A DNA stretch of 64,000 nt, taken from Phylloscopus collybita. Its lineage: Eukaryota > Chordata > Aves > Passeriformes > Phylloscopidae. Every line of letters begins with the position of its first letter. Position 1 is the stretch's first letter. The notes below the pieces were generated by a model. The model ran no database searches, had not been told where the DNA came from, and saw nothing but the letters and a program-made list of their open reading frames with translations. The DNA is taken from assembly GCA_027886175.1 (NCBI GenBank), contig JAJNNQ010000002.1, positions 810,001 to 874,000 of the forward strand, written 5' to 3'. Shown one piece after another: positions 45,056-56,919 of the stretch. The position numbers were made by a program, and so were the translations under genes.

Positions 45056-46498
45056 AAAAAAAAAGAAGGAAGAAAAAAGCCCCACATTTTTTAAGCCTTC
45101 AAAACAAACGCTCTTTTCAACCCACTGGCAATTACGGAGAGGTCCTGATCCTTTCTGCATGTTACTGTCAAACAAGTTTTCAGTAGGATTCAATAAAGTG
45201 ATCTGACATTTCTTTGGAGATCTTTACACACAGTAGCTCAAGCCACGAAAGAACTTTACTTCTGGCAGCTATGTGAATATTTTATTTTGCCCAAAGCTAG
45301 ACAGGTGTGATCAAGAACAAGAGGGGGGAAAAATATATTAGCAAAAGGCCTTTCAGTGGCAATACAGGTGTTTGCTGGAGTGCAGTCGGTTTGGGCTGTG
45401 TGTGTGTGTTTTTTTTTTTAAAGAAGAAAATCTTAGTAGGGTTAAGATTAAAGGCACAGCACATTTATTTCTCATAGACTGAAAGTCAGGGAAGCATTTT
45501 CTAAAAGAAAGGGTAGGGTTTGCCCCTGGAAAGGGCATTCTGAACTAGATCTGAAATAAGGATTAATTCCCTCATTCCCATAATCTCAAAGAGACTTTGG
45601 TACATAAAATATTCCCTGGATCCAAGCCCTTCTCACCAAGCACTGGGGAGTCACTAAAGAGTTAAATGAGTTTATAATTCACAGAACAAGTCAATGCACT
45701 CATTCAAACAGTTACAGAAAGGTCACAGGCTGGGGTGCCTGAAACCTGCTTAAGCAACAATTTTTTGCTCCTAAGGTAAGGCGAAACAGAGGGCACATTT
45801 CCTGGAAGAGGCTGGAGATCCTGCTAAACCACCAGGACAGGGGGAAGAAGCTGCACCGGGCTTTTTGAGATCAGGGAAGCCTCCTCCCAGCTCAGAGGCT
45901 CAGGGAGTTTGTTGGAGATGAGAGGCAGGTTGAGAAAAACCTGAAATTGAGTGTGGAGAAGAATCTTTAATTCAGTGTCGAGGCCAAAACATGACAGAGG
46001 AGCTGGGGCCAGCCTGGGTGAGGTCCAGCAGGAGGGAGACCCCCAAAGCCCATTCAGGCTCTGCCCTTGGTGATGCTGGACATTCTGGGACCGTGTCTGG
46101 AGCTGGGGTCCAGGAGAGGCCAAAGGGAAAGGTGAGGGACAGGTGGCCTGGAGGGAGGGAGCAGCTGGGCAGTGGATCAGAGTCGTTCATGGAGGAGGCA
46201 AAAACGGATGTGTCTGAGCATCTCCAGATGGGATGGCCTTTGGTGACCCTGCAAGGTGTCAACTCGACCCTAAACATTACAGAACAGGGCCCTCAGTACC
46301 TGAGCTCACAGCATTTCATGTGAAAATGCCTCTTCCTGGCTCATAACCCCCGTGAGCTGTTTTAGCTCGGCACCAGTGCACACAGGTCTTCAGTCCCTCA
46401 CAGAGGGAGGGACAAGAAATCAACCTGCAGGGGTTTCAAAAGTGTGAAGGAGAGCAGCTCTGGTGAGGAAAGAGAAGGAAGAAAAATGCAGATAAAAT
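45056..46498. other. Single-copy DNA, no gene seen
   Basis: Contains a short (GT)n followed by a T-run near 45399-45419. No gene or repeat family is recognised. Confidence 0.4.
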
Positions 46499-46521
46499 TA
46501 AAAAAAAAAAAAAAAAAAAAA
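46499..46521 (+). repeat. Poly(A) run
   Basis: About 23 A residues immediately before the 10-bp polypurine array. Confidence 0.9.
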
Positions 46522-46523
46522 GT

Positions 46524-46714
46524 AGAAGAAGGAAGGAGAAGGAAGGAGAAGGAAGGAGAAGGAAGGAGAAGGAAGGAGAAGGAAGGAGAAGGAAGGAGAA
46601 GGAAGGAGAAGGAAGGAGAAGGAAGGAGAAGGAAGGAGAAGGAAGGAGAAGGAAGGAGAAGGAAGGAGAAGGAAGGAGAAGGAAGGAGAAGGAAGGAGAA
46701 GGAAGGAGAAGGAA
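46524..46714 (+). repeat. (GGAGAAGGAA)n 10-bp polypurine minisatellite
   Basis: About 19 near-perfect 10-bp units, purine-only on the + strand. The Ser/Phe/Leu/Pro-rich 131-aa frame (-) and Glu/Gly/Arg/Lys-rich frame (+) come from the repeat and are not genes. Confidence 0.97.
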
Positions 46715-46719
46715 AAGAG

Positions 46720-47680
46720 TCACTGGAAGGAAGTGGTACATTTTTCTTTAGGCTAAGTCTGACTTTGCATTGATCACATGCACAACGAGGCACAAAGGTT
46801 CCCAGCTGCCATAACCAGAGAAGAAATATATTTCACAGCCTTCAGAAGAATTGAAAAATTACCAGGAAAAAAAATACCAGGAGAAATCAGGTGCCTCTGG
46901 GAATCGAGTCAGGGCAAAACTCCATCTTAGGAGCTCCAAACGCCCTTCTGGAGGAAGTTCTTCCCTGAACCCAGGGGCAGATGAGGTGGGAGTTCAATCA
47001 TCTCACTGAGATGCCTTCATCTGACCAGTGTTTACTCTGTGACACCTTTAGGGGCTTGGTCCATGACATACCCTCCTTTTTTTTCAGCAGGAAATGGAAG
47101 ATTCGGAGCTGATGAGCACAGATAGGACAGCACAGGAGAAAGAGAGCAAAGTTGTTATTCAAACACAGCACTGGAGGTATCCGGGGTGGGCTCTGCCATC
47201 CTTTGGGGCTGCACAGGGGTGTCAGGGACCAGCAGCCCTGTTGTGACTTGCCATCAGAGGCTGCACACATTGCCTGGATCGTGCTGCCAGGCAGCCTTGC
47301 TTTCCTGCAAGGTGAATTTCAGACTGACCACAGCAGTGTCCTCCCTCAGCCACGGGCAGAGTGTGACCCACAAATGCATAAATCACATTGGGAGGTCAGC
47401 CCGAGGTGAGCTGCAGCCAACAGGGAAAAGCAGGTTGGATCATGGCAACGGGTCAGCAGCAAACCCCACCCGCTCTGGGGAGTGACAGCAAGAAGGAAAA
47501 AACCCAGGAGAAGACACATGGCTCTGGGAACACCAGGCCACTGGCGTGGCCTTCACCACCAGGTCGCCTCTCTGGGTGAAATCAGAGCAAAATGGGCCAC
47601 CAGCCTCTACTGGTGGTGCCCCAGGGCCCAGATAAACCTCACCCATGTGCCAGCAGTGGTAACAGGGTGACACAGGACAC
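46720..47680. other. Single-copy DNA, no gene seen
   Basis: No gene, RNA or repeat family is recognised. Confidence 0.4.
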
Positions 47681-47686
47681 GTGTTC

Positions 47687-48001
47687 TGTAGCCCTGGTTC
47701 GTGCCTGAGACGTTTTGGTTTTCTCAAACTCTTTTTTCCCAGAGAGTTTTCTGTCAACAAGAGACGTGTTTTCCTAACTGTAACATTTGTTTGCATTCCT
47801 TTCCCTAGGAGGGACTTCTTCTTGATGTCCCTCTGGTCTGACCAATGTGATTGAAAAAGTTTGTCTTTCTTTCACCAATTGGGTTGTTCTCTGTAGAATA
47901 GCATAAAAGAGAAAAACAAAACAAAACAAACAGAAATAAACAGAGTCATTGCCAGCCCTCTGAAGTCGGAGTCTGTGTCCTTGTGATCTTTAACAGTCTC
48001 A
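47687..48001 (+). mobile_element. Solo LTR, ERVK-like, near-perfect TSD
   Basis: 315 bp, starting TGTAGCCCTG and ending ACAGTCTCA, flanked by GTGTTC (47681-47686) and GTGCTC (48002-48007), five of six matching. CATAAAAG near 47902 and AATAAA at 47935-47940 set the + orientation. It shares GCATTCCTTTC and TGACCAATGTGATTG with the LTR at 11760, and the GCCYTCTGAA..GGAGTC end with the LTR at 571. Confidence 0.8.
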
Positions 48002-48007
48002 GTGCTC

Positions 48008-48999
48008 CATTTGGGAAAGGGAGGCAGGAGGCTTTGCCTGCACTGCCAGCCAAGCAGGGGGCACCGAGCCACCTCCAGCCTCACAGCAGCCTCAGGTTCC
48101 CCACCTGCAAACCCACATCTCCACAGAGGATTTAACACCCCAAGGATGATTTCTTTTTTTTGCACTGGTGCCATCTTAGGCTCGTGGTCGGGAAGTTGCC
48201 CAGTGCTTCCCCCAAATTCCTGCAAATATCTGGGATTTTGGGGAGGAAAAGCCACTTTCCTTGCTGTTTGATCAGCACAGCCCCACACGAAAGGAGGGCT
48301 CCGGGCTCGGAAAGCTTCAGGATCTTCGGAGCCTCTCAAAAGCCTTTTAATTACCTTTGAAAAAGGACAGGTCTCGCTCTTTGGGGAGCATCACGAGACC
48401 TGAGAGCAGAAAAAAGCTGAGAGAGCTGGTCCCACCGACTCCCAGCTCCAAGCCAAACAGGTTTGGCCAGCCCTAATTAAGATAATTAATATCCTCAAGC
48501 CTGTTATTAAGCACGAAGCAGTAAAAGGGAGTCTCCCCTTTACCTCGGGGTCCTGCTGAGCTCCTCAGCCCAACAAGCAGCCCATTGTCAGCCCCAGGGC
48601 TGGGTCCTGCTGCTCAGCAGACCTTGGGAAGTCACCAGATGAGCCCCCATCCCCTCCTGAGCAGTGGGAAGGCCATTCCAGGCCACGTCCCAGCACGTGC
48701 TTTGGACACAGCGATGCCTGGTGGGATGTTTGGGCAGTGGGAGGTGGGGTGAGAGGGGTGGGAAAGGTGGCCCAGTTTGTTCCCTACTCCCCATGGAAAA
48801 GGGTGGGTCAGGTGGGACCATCCCCAGGGCAGGGTCAGGTCTGCACATCACCCCCAGAGAGCTGGAGTCTGAATTTGGGCCTTAGGCTGGAAGACCCGTG
48901 GACATGAAGCAGCACTGGAAAGGGAGCTCATTTCAAAGACCTTGGTGAGCCTTCAAAAATAAAATAATTAATATAAATTGAGAGGGATAATTTAGAAAT
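48008..48999. other. Single-copy DNA with a candidate conserved patch
   Basis: No gene is seen. 48340-48530 (TTTTAATTACCTTTG, CCCTAATTAAGATAATTAATAT in pieces, CCTGTTATTAAGCACG) is dense in TAATTA cores and could be a developmental enhancer. Inference only. Confidence 0.3.
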
Positions 49000-49193
49000 C
49001 ACATTTAAATGTAAGAAGCAGCTTTTTCACTGTGAGGGTGGTCAAACAGAGGACAAGGTTGCCCAGAGAAGCTGTGGAGCCTCCATTCTGGGAGAAAGGC
49101 AAAATCCAATGGGACACGGTTCTGGGTTGCCCTGCTTGAGGGGCTCTCCAGAGATCCCTGACAGCCTCAGTTCTCCCATGATTCTATGAAATT
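49000..49193 (+). mobile_element. CR1 3' tail, diverged
   Basis: AAGAAGCAGCTTTTTCACTG, GTGAGGGTGGTCAAACAG, GTTGCCCAGAGAAGCTGTGG, TTGAGGGGCTCTCCAGAG and TCCCATGATTCTATGAAAT match a sense CR1. Its 3' end faces that of the next CR1. Confidence 0.75.
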
Positions 49194-49227
49194 AAATATA
49201 CATTAGATAATGGTATGCAGCAAATTC

Positions 49228-49680
49228 ACAGGGTCACAGAAACTCAAAACGGTTTGGGCTGGAAGGGACATCAAAACTCATCCAGTGACACCCCCTGCCA
49301 TGGGCAGGGACACCTTCCACTGTCCCAGGCTGCTCCAAGCCCCAATGTCCAACCTGGCCTTGGACATTTCCAGGGATCCAGGGGCAGCCACAGCCTCTCT
49401 GGTTACCCTGTGTCAGGACCTGCTCACTCCCACAGGGAAGAATTCCTTCCCAATCTCCCACCCATCCATGCCCTCTGGCAGTAGGAAGCCATTCCCTGTG
49501 TCCTGTCCCTCCATCCCTTGTCCCCAGTCCCTCTCCAGCTCTCCTGGAGCCCCTTCAGGCCCTACAAGCTCTGAGCTCTCCCTGGAGCCTTCTCCTCTCC
49601 AGGTGAACACCCCCCAGCTCTCCCAGCTTTTCCCCACAGGAGAGATGCTCCAGCCCTTGGAGCACCTTCATGGCCCTGAA
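49228..49680 (-). mobile_element. CR1 LINE, 3' tail (about 450 bp, longest clear CR1 here)
   Basis: Antisense CR1 from the 3' end: GGTCACAGAAACTCAAAACG, GGTTTGGGCTGGAAGGGACA, CCCCCTGCCATGGGCAGG, CTTGGACATTTCCAGGGATC, GGCAGCCACAGCCTCTCTGG, CCCTTGTCCCCAGTCCCTCT, CCTTCTCCTCTCCAGGTGAA, ending GAGCACCTTCATGGCC. It extends further towards ORF2 than the other copies. Frames over it are CR1 shadows. Confidence 0.95.
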
Positions 49681-49881
49681 TATACATAAATATATAATAT
49701 ATAGATGTATGTGGATGTATAATGTACACCATGGCAGAACACAATGTATTCCAGGCCTTTCTTTCCTGATGGGGCTCATCCATCCAGCTTCACCAGGAAA
49801 ACACCACCCAAGGCAGCAAACCCTGGCGCACAGCAGATGCAGGAGAGATGCTCTGCCACCAACCTCCCCTTCTGCTTGTGG

Positions 49882-49955
49882 AAAAAAAAAAAAACAAAAA
49901 AATCCCACCAAAACAAAACAAAACAAAACAAAACAAAACAAAACAAAACAAAAAA

Positions 49956-49997
<42 letters not shown>
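49882..49997 (+). repeat. A/C tract with (AAAAC)n and long A-run
   Basis: 116 bp with one T (49903). Runs through (AAAAC)n at about 49911-49955, then about 40 A. Confidence 0.95.
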
Positions 49998-50000
<3 letters not shown>

Positions 50001-50589
50001 AGATCCTGACCATTTTTTTAACCTCATACCTGTCTGTTCAAGTCCTTTTCCCCCCCTCTCAGCGCCCCCAGGTAGGAAAATTCCTCCCAGAGGAAAGCAC
50101 TGTTGCAATCTATTTTGTTTCTCAGTCAAGTACAAGAGTTTGGTATTTTTCCACTGGAAATTCTTCTCTGATGCCTTCTTTCAAACATGCCCAGAAGGAA
50201 AATTTGCTTTTTCCACTGCTGGCCTGGGAGAGCCCAAGGTGTCAGGCTGCCCTGCAGGAATGTGGGGTTGGATACTGTGGGCAAGGGAGCTCGAAGGAGA
50301 TGAGCAGCCCACCCAGGGAATGGCTGCCACATCCCAGCCAGCCTTAAAGAGGGAAGGAAAGAGCTTGAGGACTCACAAAAGCAGTAGCAATGTGGTCCTG
50401 GATGGTTTTCCATAGGTGGATGGAACAGGGATATCCTAGTGTGTTCTGGGATACAAGCAGCTGGATCTGTTCAGCCAAAAAAATCCACTTTCAGAAATCC
50501 ACTTTCAAAAATGGCACAAGGGAAGGGCATTTCCTAGAGTAGCTGATAGTCTGAGCTTGAGAAATCCCATTCCAACCATTCCACTTCAC
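49998..50589. other. Single-copy DNA, no gene seen
   Basis: Frames of 223-225 aa enter here from the A/C tract and have no recognised domain. Confidence 0.4.
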
Positions 50590-50722
50590 TGGGATTGTCT
50601 AAGGCCAGGCTGGATGGGGCTTGGAGCAACCTGGGATAGAGGAACTTGTCCCTGCCCATGGCAGGGTTGGAATGAGATGGTCTTTATGTCCTCTTCCAAC
50701 CAAAATTGTTCTGTGTTCTGGG
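50590..50722 (+). mobile_element. CR1 3' tail fragment
   Basis: TCTAAGGCCAGGCTGGATGG, GGCTTGGAGCAACCTGGGAT, TGTCCCTGCCCATGGCAGGG, TTGGAATGAGATGGTCTTTA and CCTCTTCCAACCAAAATTGT are sense CR1. Confidence 0.85.
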
Positions 50723-53100
50723 ATAGTCCCCAGGATCTGAGTCCCTTTTTCATGAAGATTCATTCCTCAAGCCTTGCTGACCTCAGGGGCTTCCTCGAGC
50801 CATGGATGGCAACCACTGGAATGGAAAGTCACTGAAATGGGAGAGCTTCAAACTCTGACCAGCAACATCCCAGGAGCAGGACTGGCCGTGGCAATGGCTC
50901 TGTGCTTGGAGGGTTGTCCATGAGGATGGGATGTGGCAGGATTTGGCTTTTGCCCTTTAACTTGTTTTTCCTGGTCGTGTGCAAACAGGAGTTTTCCTCC
51001 CTGCAAGAGGACTAATTCCTCAGTTAAGTCCACTGCAAACTGGGGTGGTTCTTGCCCCAGAAACACGTGAGTTCACATCACCAAAGCCAGCAGCTGTTGC
51101 TGAGAGGAACAAACCACTGAGATCTCCTCTCTCAATGGCAGCAAATAGGCAGATGGGGGCCTGGAAAATTTCATCCCAAATACTGAAAGCAAAGTTCGAA
51201 GACCAACTTCTAGAGGGAAGTGTCAGACCAAATTCCATCCCTGTGAGGGTGGACAGAGCCCAGGAGGCAGGGCAAGCTCCAGCCCTCTGCTCTCAACAAT
51301 CCTCTGTGCCAGGACCTCCCTCATATTCTGGCCAGGCACCAACCAAGCTGGAGAAGAAAGGCACTTTAATGACTTCAAACAAAACCTTCCAAAGCTTTAT
51401 AGGAACAGGTAAAACACCTATGTACCCATGGAAAAGACAATAAGGGAATAACTTTAAAAAAAAAAAAAATCAGGCTTTGACTGAGGTGTGTGGTGGCCCT
51501 GAGGAACAGAGAACAAGATTCCAGCAGCTTTCAAAAGCAAACTGGACACTGATGGAGATTCAGAAGGGTGACCCCCTCTAGTGCCCAGCAGGAAGAGGAT
51601 CTCCAGTGCCTGGCATTTCAGGGGGGGATTTTGGAGACAAGTTCTTTCTTCATTTGGAGATATCTGCTATTTATTGTTTTGCTGCTCAGGAATGAGTTTG
51701 TGGGCTCAGAGCCTGATCCAGTGAGCGATAATGGTGCACTGACTTCAAGAAGCTTTGGATCAGGCACAGAATGAACTCAAAACCGACATCTTCAAGCTTC
51801 CTAAAGAGAAATTCCCTCTCTTCACATTTCTGAGGCCAAGCAAACACTTTAGCACAGAGGTTGCTTTCAGGGCTGGGCTCAGGTACACGGCCTCAAGTAC
51901 ATTTGCCACGGCCAAGGAGGAAGCTCTCCACATGAGTGGGGGCTTTTCTGGTTGGTGGAGGAGAAATCTCTTCAGCAGAAAGTATCTGACTGGACAAACA
52001 TCCTTTCTCAACATCGTCCAGCCCTGATAAGGTCCCAGCACTAGACAGGCAGAATCTCTGCAGGAAAGTTCTCCGATAATTCTCTCCCCTCTTGGGCAGG
52101 TGCCAGTTGCTCAGCCTGGGTAATAATTTGCTTTGAGAGCAAGAACACCCAGAGCCCTCGTGCCTGACCTGTGTCCTGCCTGGAAAATTCAGATGAGTGG
52201 TCAAGGACCCACGCTGGCTGTTGGACAGAGCCCTGCTCCCAGGGGAATGTCCATGTTGGCGTGTCCATCCTCTCCTGGCGGGTCGGGATGGAGCTTGCAG
52301 CACACCCAGCACGCTGATACACCACTGGTGTGCAAAGCTAGGAAATCAGCCTTGTCCCTGTGAAGACATTCGCTGGGAAAAGCCGGATTATCTCCTGAAT
52401 TCCTGGCCTGGGGAGAGCGGGAGGCAGCCGTGCCAGCAGCTGGAGCTCAGCTCAGGCTCTCTCTCCCCATCCCGCCGGAGCGCGGAGCCAACAATCTGTC
52501 GAGGGAGAGGGAGGGGAAATGTACCAACACCAGATCTATATTTCTTAAAGGGATTAATTAAATCGAACCAATTCACATCACTTCACACAGTCAGCAGCTC
52601 GTCAGCAAGCACAACAAAGGGAGGGAGGGAGGGAGGGAAAGGAGGGGAATGAGACAGGCCAGCTCTGCTCCCTCCGACTAAGCCGGAGCAAATTGTGCAG
52701 GAGGCTGCCAGCCTCCCCTCCGTGCCCTCCCGAGGGATGCAGGACGCTGGGGAAGCACATCCAGATGCCTGCAGGGAGAGACAAGTGGCTAATTAGAGTC
52801 CTGACCATGAAGGGCACTCAGCAGCTCTCTGAGGGCCTCTCCCCGAGCCCAAAGATGAGCTGCCAAAGGGAAAACGCGCCAGGCGCAAGCTGGGAGCTTC
52901 AGTCACACCGTTTCCCCCTTTTTTTTTTCCCTCTTCCTGGCGGTGTGATAATTTCTTTACTAATTATCAGCTTAACCACCTCAGCAGCATGGGGCTGGAA
53001 GCTCAAACATCCATCGTCTGTCGAGCAGTGGAGCTCCAGGAGGGATGAGAAGGTTGGGATCAGTGAGGATTCCAAACCCATGTAATCGTTTTTGCCACCT
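50723..53100. other. Single-copy DNA, no gene seen
   Basis: Includes a (GGGA)n-like patch near 52620-52647 and AT-rich patches with TAATTAA (52551-52565) and ACTAATTATCAGC (52958-52972). No gene or repeat family is recognised. Confidence 0.35.
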
Positions 53101-56100
53101 AGACTTTGGGCACAGTCCCTCTTCTTTCAGTCAATTCTGAATCTGTAGCTTTTCCAAGATCTGTTGTGCTTCTCCACAAGCTAAAAGCTGCTGGTTTGCT
53201 CAAGAGGAAATTCATGACTTCTCCAAAATTTCAGGAGACCAGAAGTCGGAACAGCAGAAGGAGAAACATCAGGAACCCCAAGAATCACACAGCGGTTGCT
53301 AATGCTGAAACCATATTCCCAAGGGGGAAAAAAATAAATCTGGAAAAAGCACTGAAAATAATTAGTAGGGAGGAAACCCTGATGAAGTTTTCTCTAAACC
53401 AGTGGTATTTATTTTGCAGTTCAGAATAGCTGAAGAGCTTTGAAACTGCTCCTGGCATTTTTGGTGAGTGGGAAACTGGGGCTCAGAATGATCAAATCAT
53501 GTTTCCGAGCACAGCCATGGGTTGTTGGTTTTTTTTTCCTCCCTCTTTGGGGTCCTCTGGCTGCTGTCATTTGGACTTGCCTTGGGAGAGGTCACTAAAT
53601 TCAGCTTTGGTGATGCACCTAAAACCAGCATCTATTTGCCAACAGCAGAATTGAATTCAAATAAAGTAATTTACCACAAATGGTTAGAACAACTTTGCCT
53701 TGACCATACATCAGAGAGGGCAACCAAATTTTCTCTAGATGATACTTCATTCATTCTTCTCTCATATTTTAAAATTTCTTTGGAAGAAGTTCCCATCCCC
53801 ATTTTACTTTTTGTCCTCAACTGTCCCCCTGAAGTCTCCAGCAGAGGTCACAAATGAATCATTTCTGCCATGGGCTAAAGCAAACCTTTACTTGCAGAAA
53901 CTGAGAGGTGAAAAGAGACATTTCAATATTTTTGCACTATTTTGCTAATTTGTTCCACTTGGGCTTACCAGGATTGAAATTATCACCCAATTTAGGCCAC
54001 TAAAAATGCTATTCAGAGCAGCTGAGTGTGAGTTGGTGCTTTGAACAATTTTTGGAACTTTTTTTATTACATAAATTAATAGAACTGTCTTAGGCATGTC
54101 CCACTTGCCACCAAACTTGCCAGGAATCATTGTTTTGTCCCAAAACTTCTGATTAAAAGCAAAAGAGAAATATCCATTGCAGGGGCAGTTCATATCCACT
54201 CCAATGAGCAATTAAGTAATTGCACCATCAAATCACTCCCTTCCTTGAGGATTTTATGATAAGGGCAAGGCAGAGGGAAGGAGAAGGTTGAACTTGGATC
54301 TCTCACCTTCTGAAGGGCTGATCCACCAGTGATCCTCACATGGAGCTGCTCTTCATCCTTTTCTTGGTGGCCTGCATCTCACCTTGCTGAGGAATGGGAA
54401 AAATCCCATTATTATAATAATTTCTCACCCTGTTCAAGCTGCAAGGCATCTGTTGGCCCCCCACACAACCCACAGGGGCCTGAAATGGATGGGAATAAAA
54501 ACCCATTCTCACCCTTGTGCAAGGTCTTCTCAAGGCACTGGAGAAGGGGACACAGGAACAGGAGCCTGGGTGGCCCTGCCAGTGTCAAAGCAGCTTTTTC
54601 AGAAGCCCTTAAACAGCACTTAGGGCTTGATCTGCTGGCACATTTTTTATTTATTCTAATGCAGAGCATTTCTTTCTTGGCACTCAAGAGGCATTGAATC
54701 CGTGACTTAATCCGGCAGATCTGCACCAGAAAATCATCCAAGTGTGCTGGCCAAAAGGGGTGGGGAAGCAAAATGAAAGAGGGGGAAAAAAACCACAACA
54801 GCTGGTTTAAAGTCTAAATAACTGCGTTGGGTGACAGCTGCAGGAGTGAGGTTGAAATCCTGAGTGGGAAATGAATGGAAACAACCCCAGACCACAGAGC
54901 TGGTGTGGTATTTCCCACCCCACGTGGAGCCCACGTAGCCAGGCTTGGTTTGTGGGAGAAGAAAAGGAGGACAGAAGCTCTAGTGAGGAATTGGAGTGTG
55001 GTCCCACCACTTCTAATTGCAGCTGAGGTGGGATTCATCCCACCTAATGAGAGGGATGAAAGTCAGCAGACAAATTAAGACCCCCAAATTGAGGTGTTCA
55101 TACAAAATGTCTTCTTAGGAGCTGGTGTTTGAGCTCCCAGGGGAATGAACAGAGATGCTGGGCTTTGCCTTAGAGCATCGTAAACCTCAAAGAATTCAGT
55201 CTGAAAGATGTTTTTCCACAAGGATCTGAGCTCCTGAGCAAAGACCTGTTGAAAACCTCCTCTCCACCTTCAAATTTCCTTCCCCATCCTCACCTGGGGA
55301 GGCAGCAGCCTGCAAAGAAGCAGACTGAAGCATCACCAGCATTTGGGATTATCCATCTGCTTGGACTGGCTTCGTGTGACACCAACACAAGCACGCTGGA
55401 AATGCCAGGAATTGCCCCATTTTGCTCCAGGGAGGGCTGTAATTAGATAACCAGGAGAGAAGCCACAGCGCTGCAAAGCTTTAGGGGTGTTTCAGAGGCA
55501 GCTTTGTCACTCAAGAGGAAAACGAGCCGGGGGAGGATGGCAGCTTGCCACAAAAATGTTCCCGGTCCTCACGCGGCATTCGGAGCTCCCTGCCTGGGAC
55601 GTGTCCCGACACAGAACTCCACGCCTGACGCGCTCCACGGCATTGCCTGTGGGAGATGGAGAGGCCTGGAGTGGACAGGAGCCCGTCCAGACCTGGGGAG
55701 TTGCAGTGGAGAAACCAAATGTTGCGTGAGAAGAGGGCCCAACCCAGGATTAGCCAATCCCACGTGGCTCAAGGGCGCAGAGGACCCCGTTGGAGCACTG
55801 CTGCCCGTCACAGTCAATGTGTGGTGGTCAAGATGGACACTGCACTCAAGGTGCTTCATTAAAAACCATCAGAAGGCTCCAAGCATCAGCACCTTGTTAT
55901 TCAAAAGTCTTCCATGCCTTTTCTCTGTGTCTCCCAAGAACAGCTCCAGCTTTGTCTCTCTTTCTTCTCCAGTTCTGGTTGCTCCTTCCTGTCCCTGGTA
56001 CGGCCACTTAACCCTGTCTGTCCTACAGCAGCTAACCTTTTCTGTCCCTTGCACAACCTCCTGTCCCCAGCTCTTCTCAGCATGACCATCAGACTCCAAC

Positions 56101-56915
56101 TAACTCCTTACCAGCTAACCCACTCTTTATCACACCCATGGCTGTGAGGGCAAGGCTGTTCCCACTCTTGGATGATTAACACAGCTGTAACACATCAGGG
56201 GGGAGACTGCCTTCAGCAGCATCTCCATCCGTCTCCCCACAGCTGCCCAAGACGGGAACATCTCCAGCAGGGAGGTTTGGTGGGATGGGGGGCCCTGAGA
56301 AGGTGCCTCATGATCATGTCATGTTGATCATGACAGTTGCTCAAACGGGGACATCTCAGATTTGGTGGGACAGGTTGCCTTGGGAGGGAGAGAGCTGGGG
56401 ATACAAAACAAGAGGAACCCACAGGATGGGCCTTTCTCAAAGCCCAATGGATTCAAGCCTGGAAATTGCACTCAAGGAAGTTTATGTTAGGATCTCACTG
56501 GCCAGGGCTGTGCTAAGCACACCCAGCACTACCACAGGGACCAAAATGAGGCCCAACCCAAGGCAAAATGAGCCTCAAACATCAGCTTACAGGAAAATTT
56601 TGGGATCTGGGCACCTGAAGAGGAACATATCAGAATTAAACCCTTCCTCATAAAATCAGCAATATTCCCAAATAACCAGCCCTCAGTGTCCTTGTGCCCA
56701 AATTTTCTCATGAAGCCCTAAGGGCCATGAGCGATCTTTTTTCATGGGGGAAAGGTGGGGATAGACGCAACTCTCTTTGCAGAGAAGGACACAAACTGTC
56801 CCATTGGCCTCGCAGCCCTGATGGTCACCAGGCACCACAGATGTGCCCAGGGACTGTGCTGGGTCCATCCCAGAAGTGCCAGGACACCAAGGGATTATGG
56901 TGCTGACAAATCCCA
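53101..56915. other. Single-copy DNA, no gene seen
   Basis: Frames up to 193 aa (55504-56085) show no recognised domain. 55500-55730 is relatively CpG-rich. No repeat family was recognised here. Confidence 0.35.
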
Positions 56916-56919
56916 TCAG

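Noticed and set aside
46398..46793. Ser/Phe/Leu/Pro repeat protein (minus) and Glu/Gly/Arg repeat (plus)
   Set aside because: Translation of the 10-bp polypurine minisatellite.
49670..50415. 223-225 aa frames containing a long lysine run
   Set aside because: They cross a poly(A)/(AAAAC)n tract and a CR1 border and have no domain.
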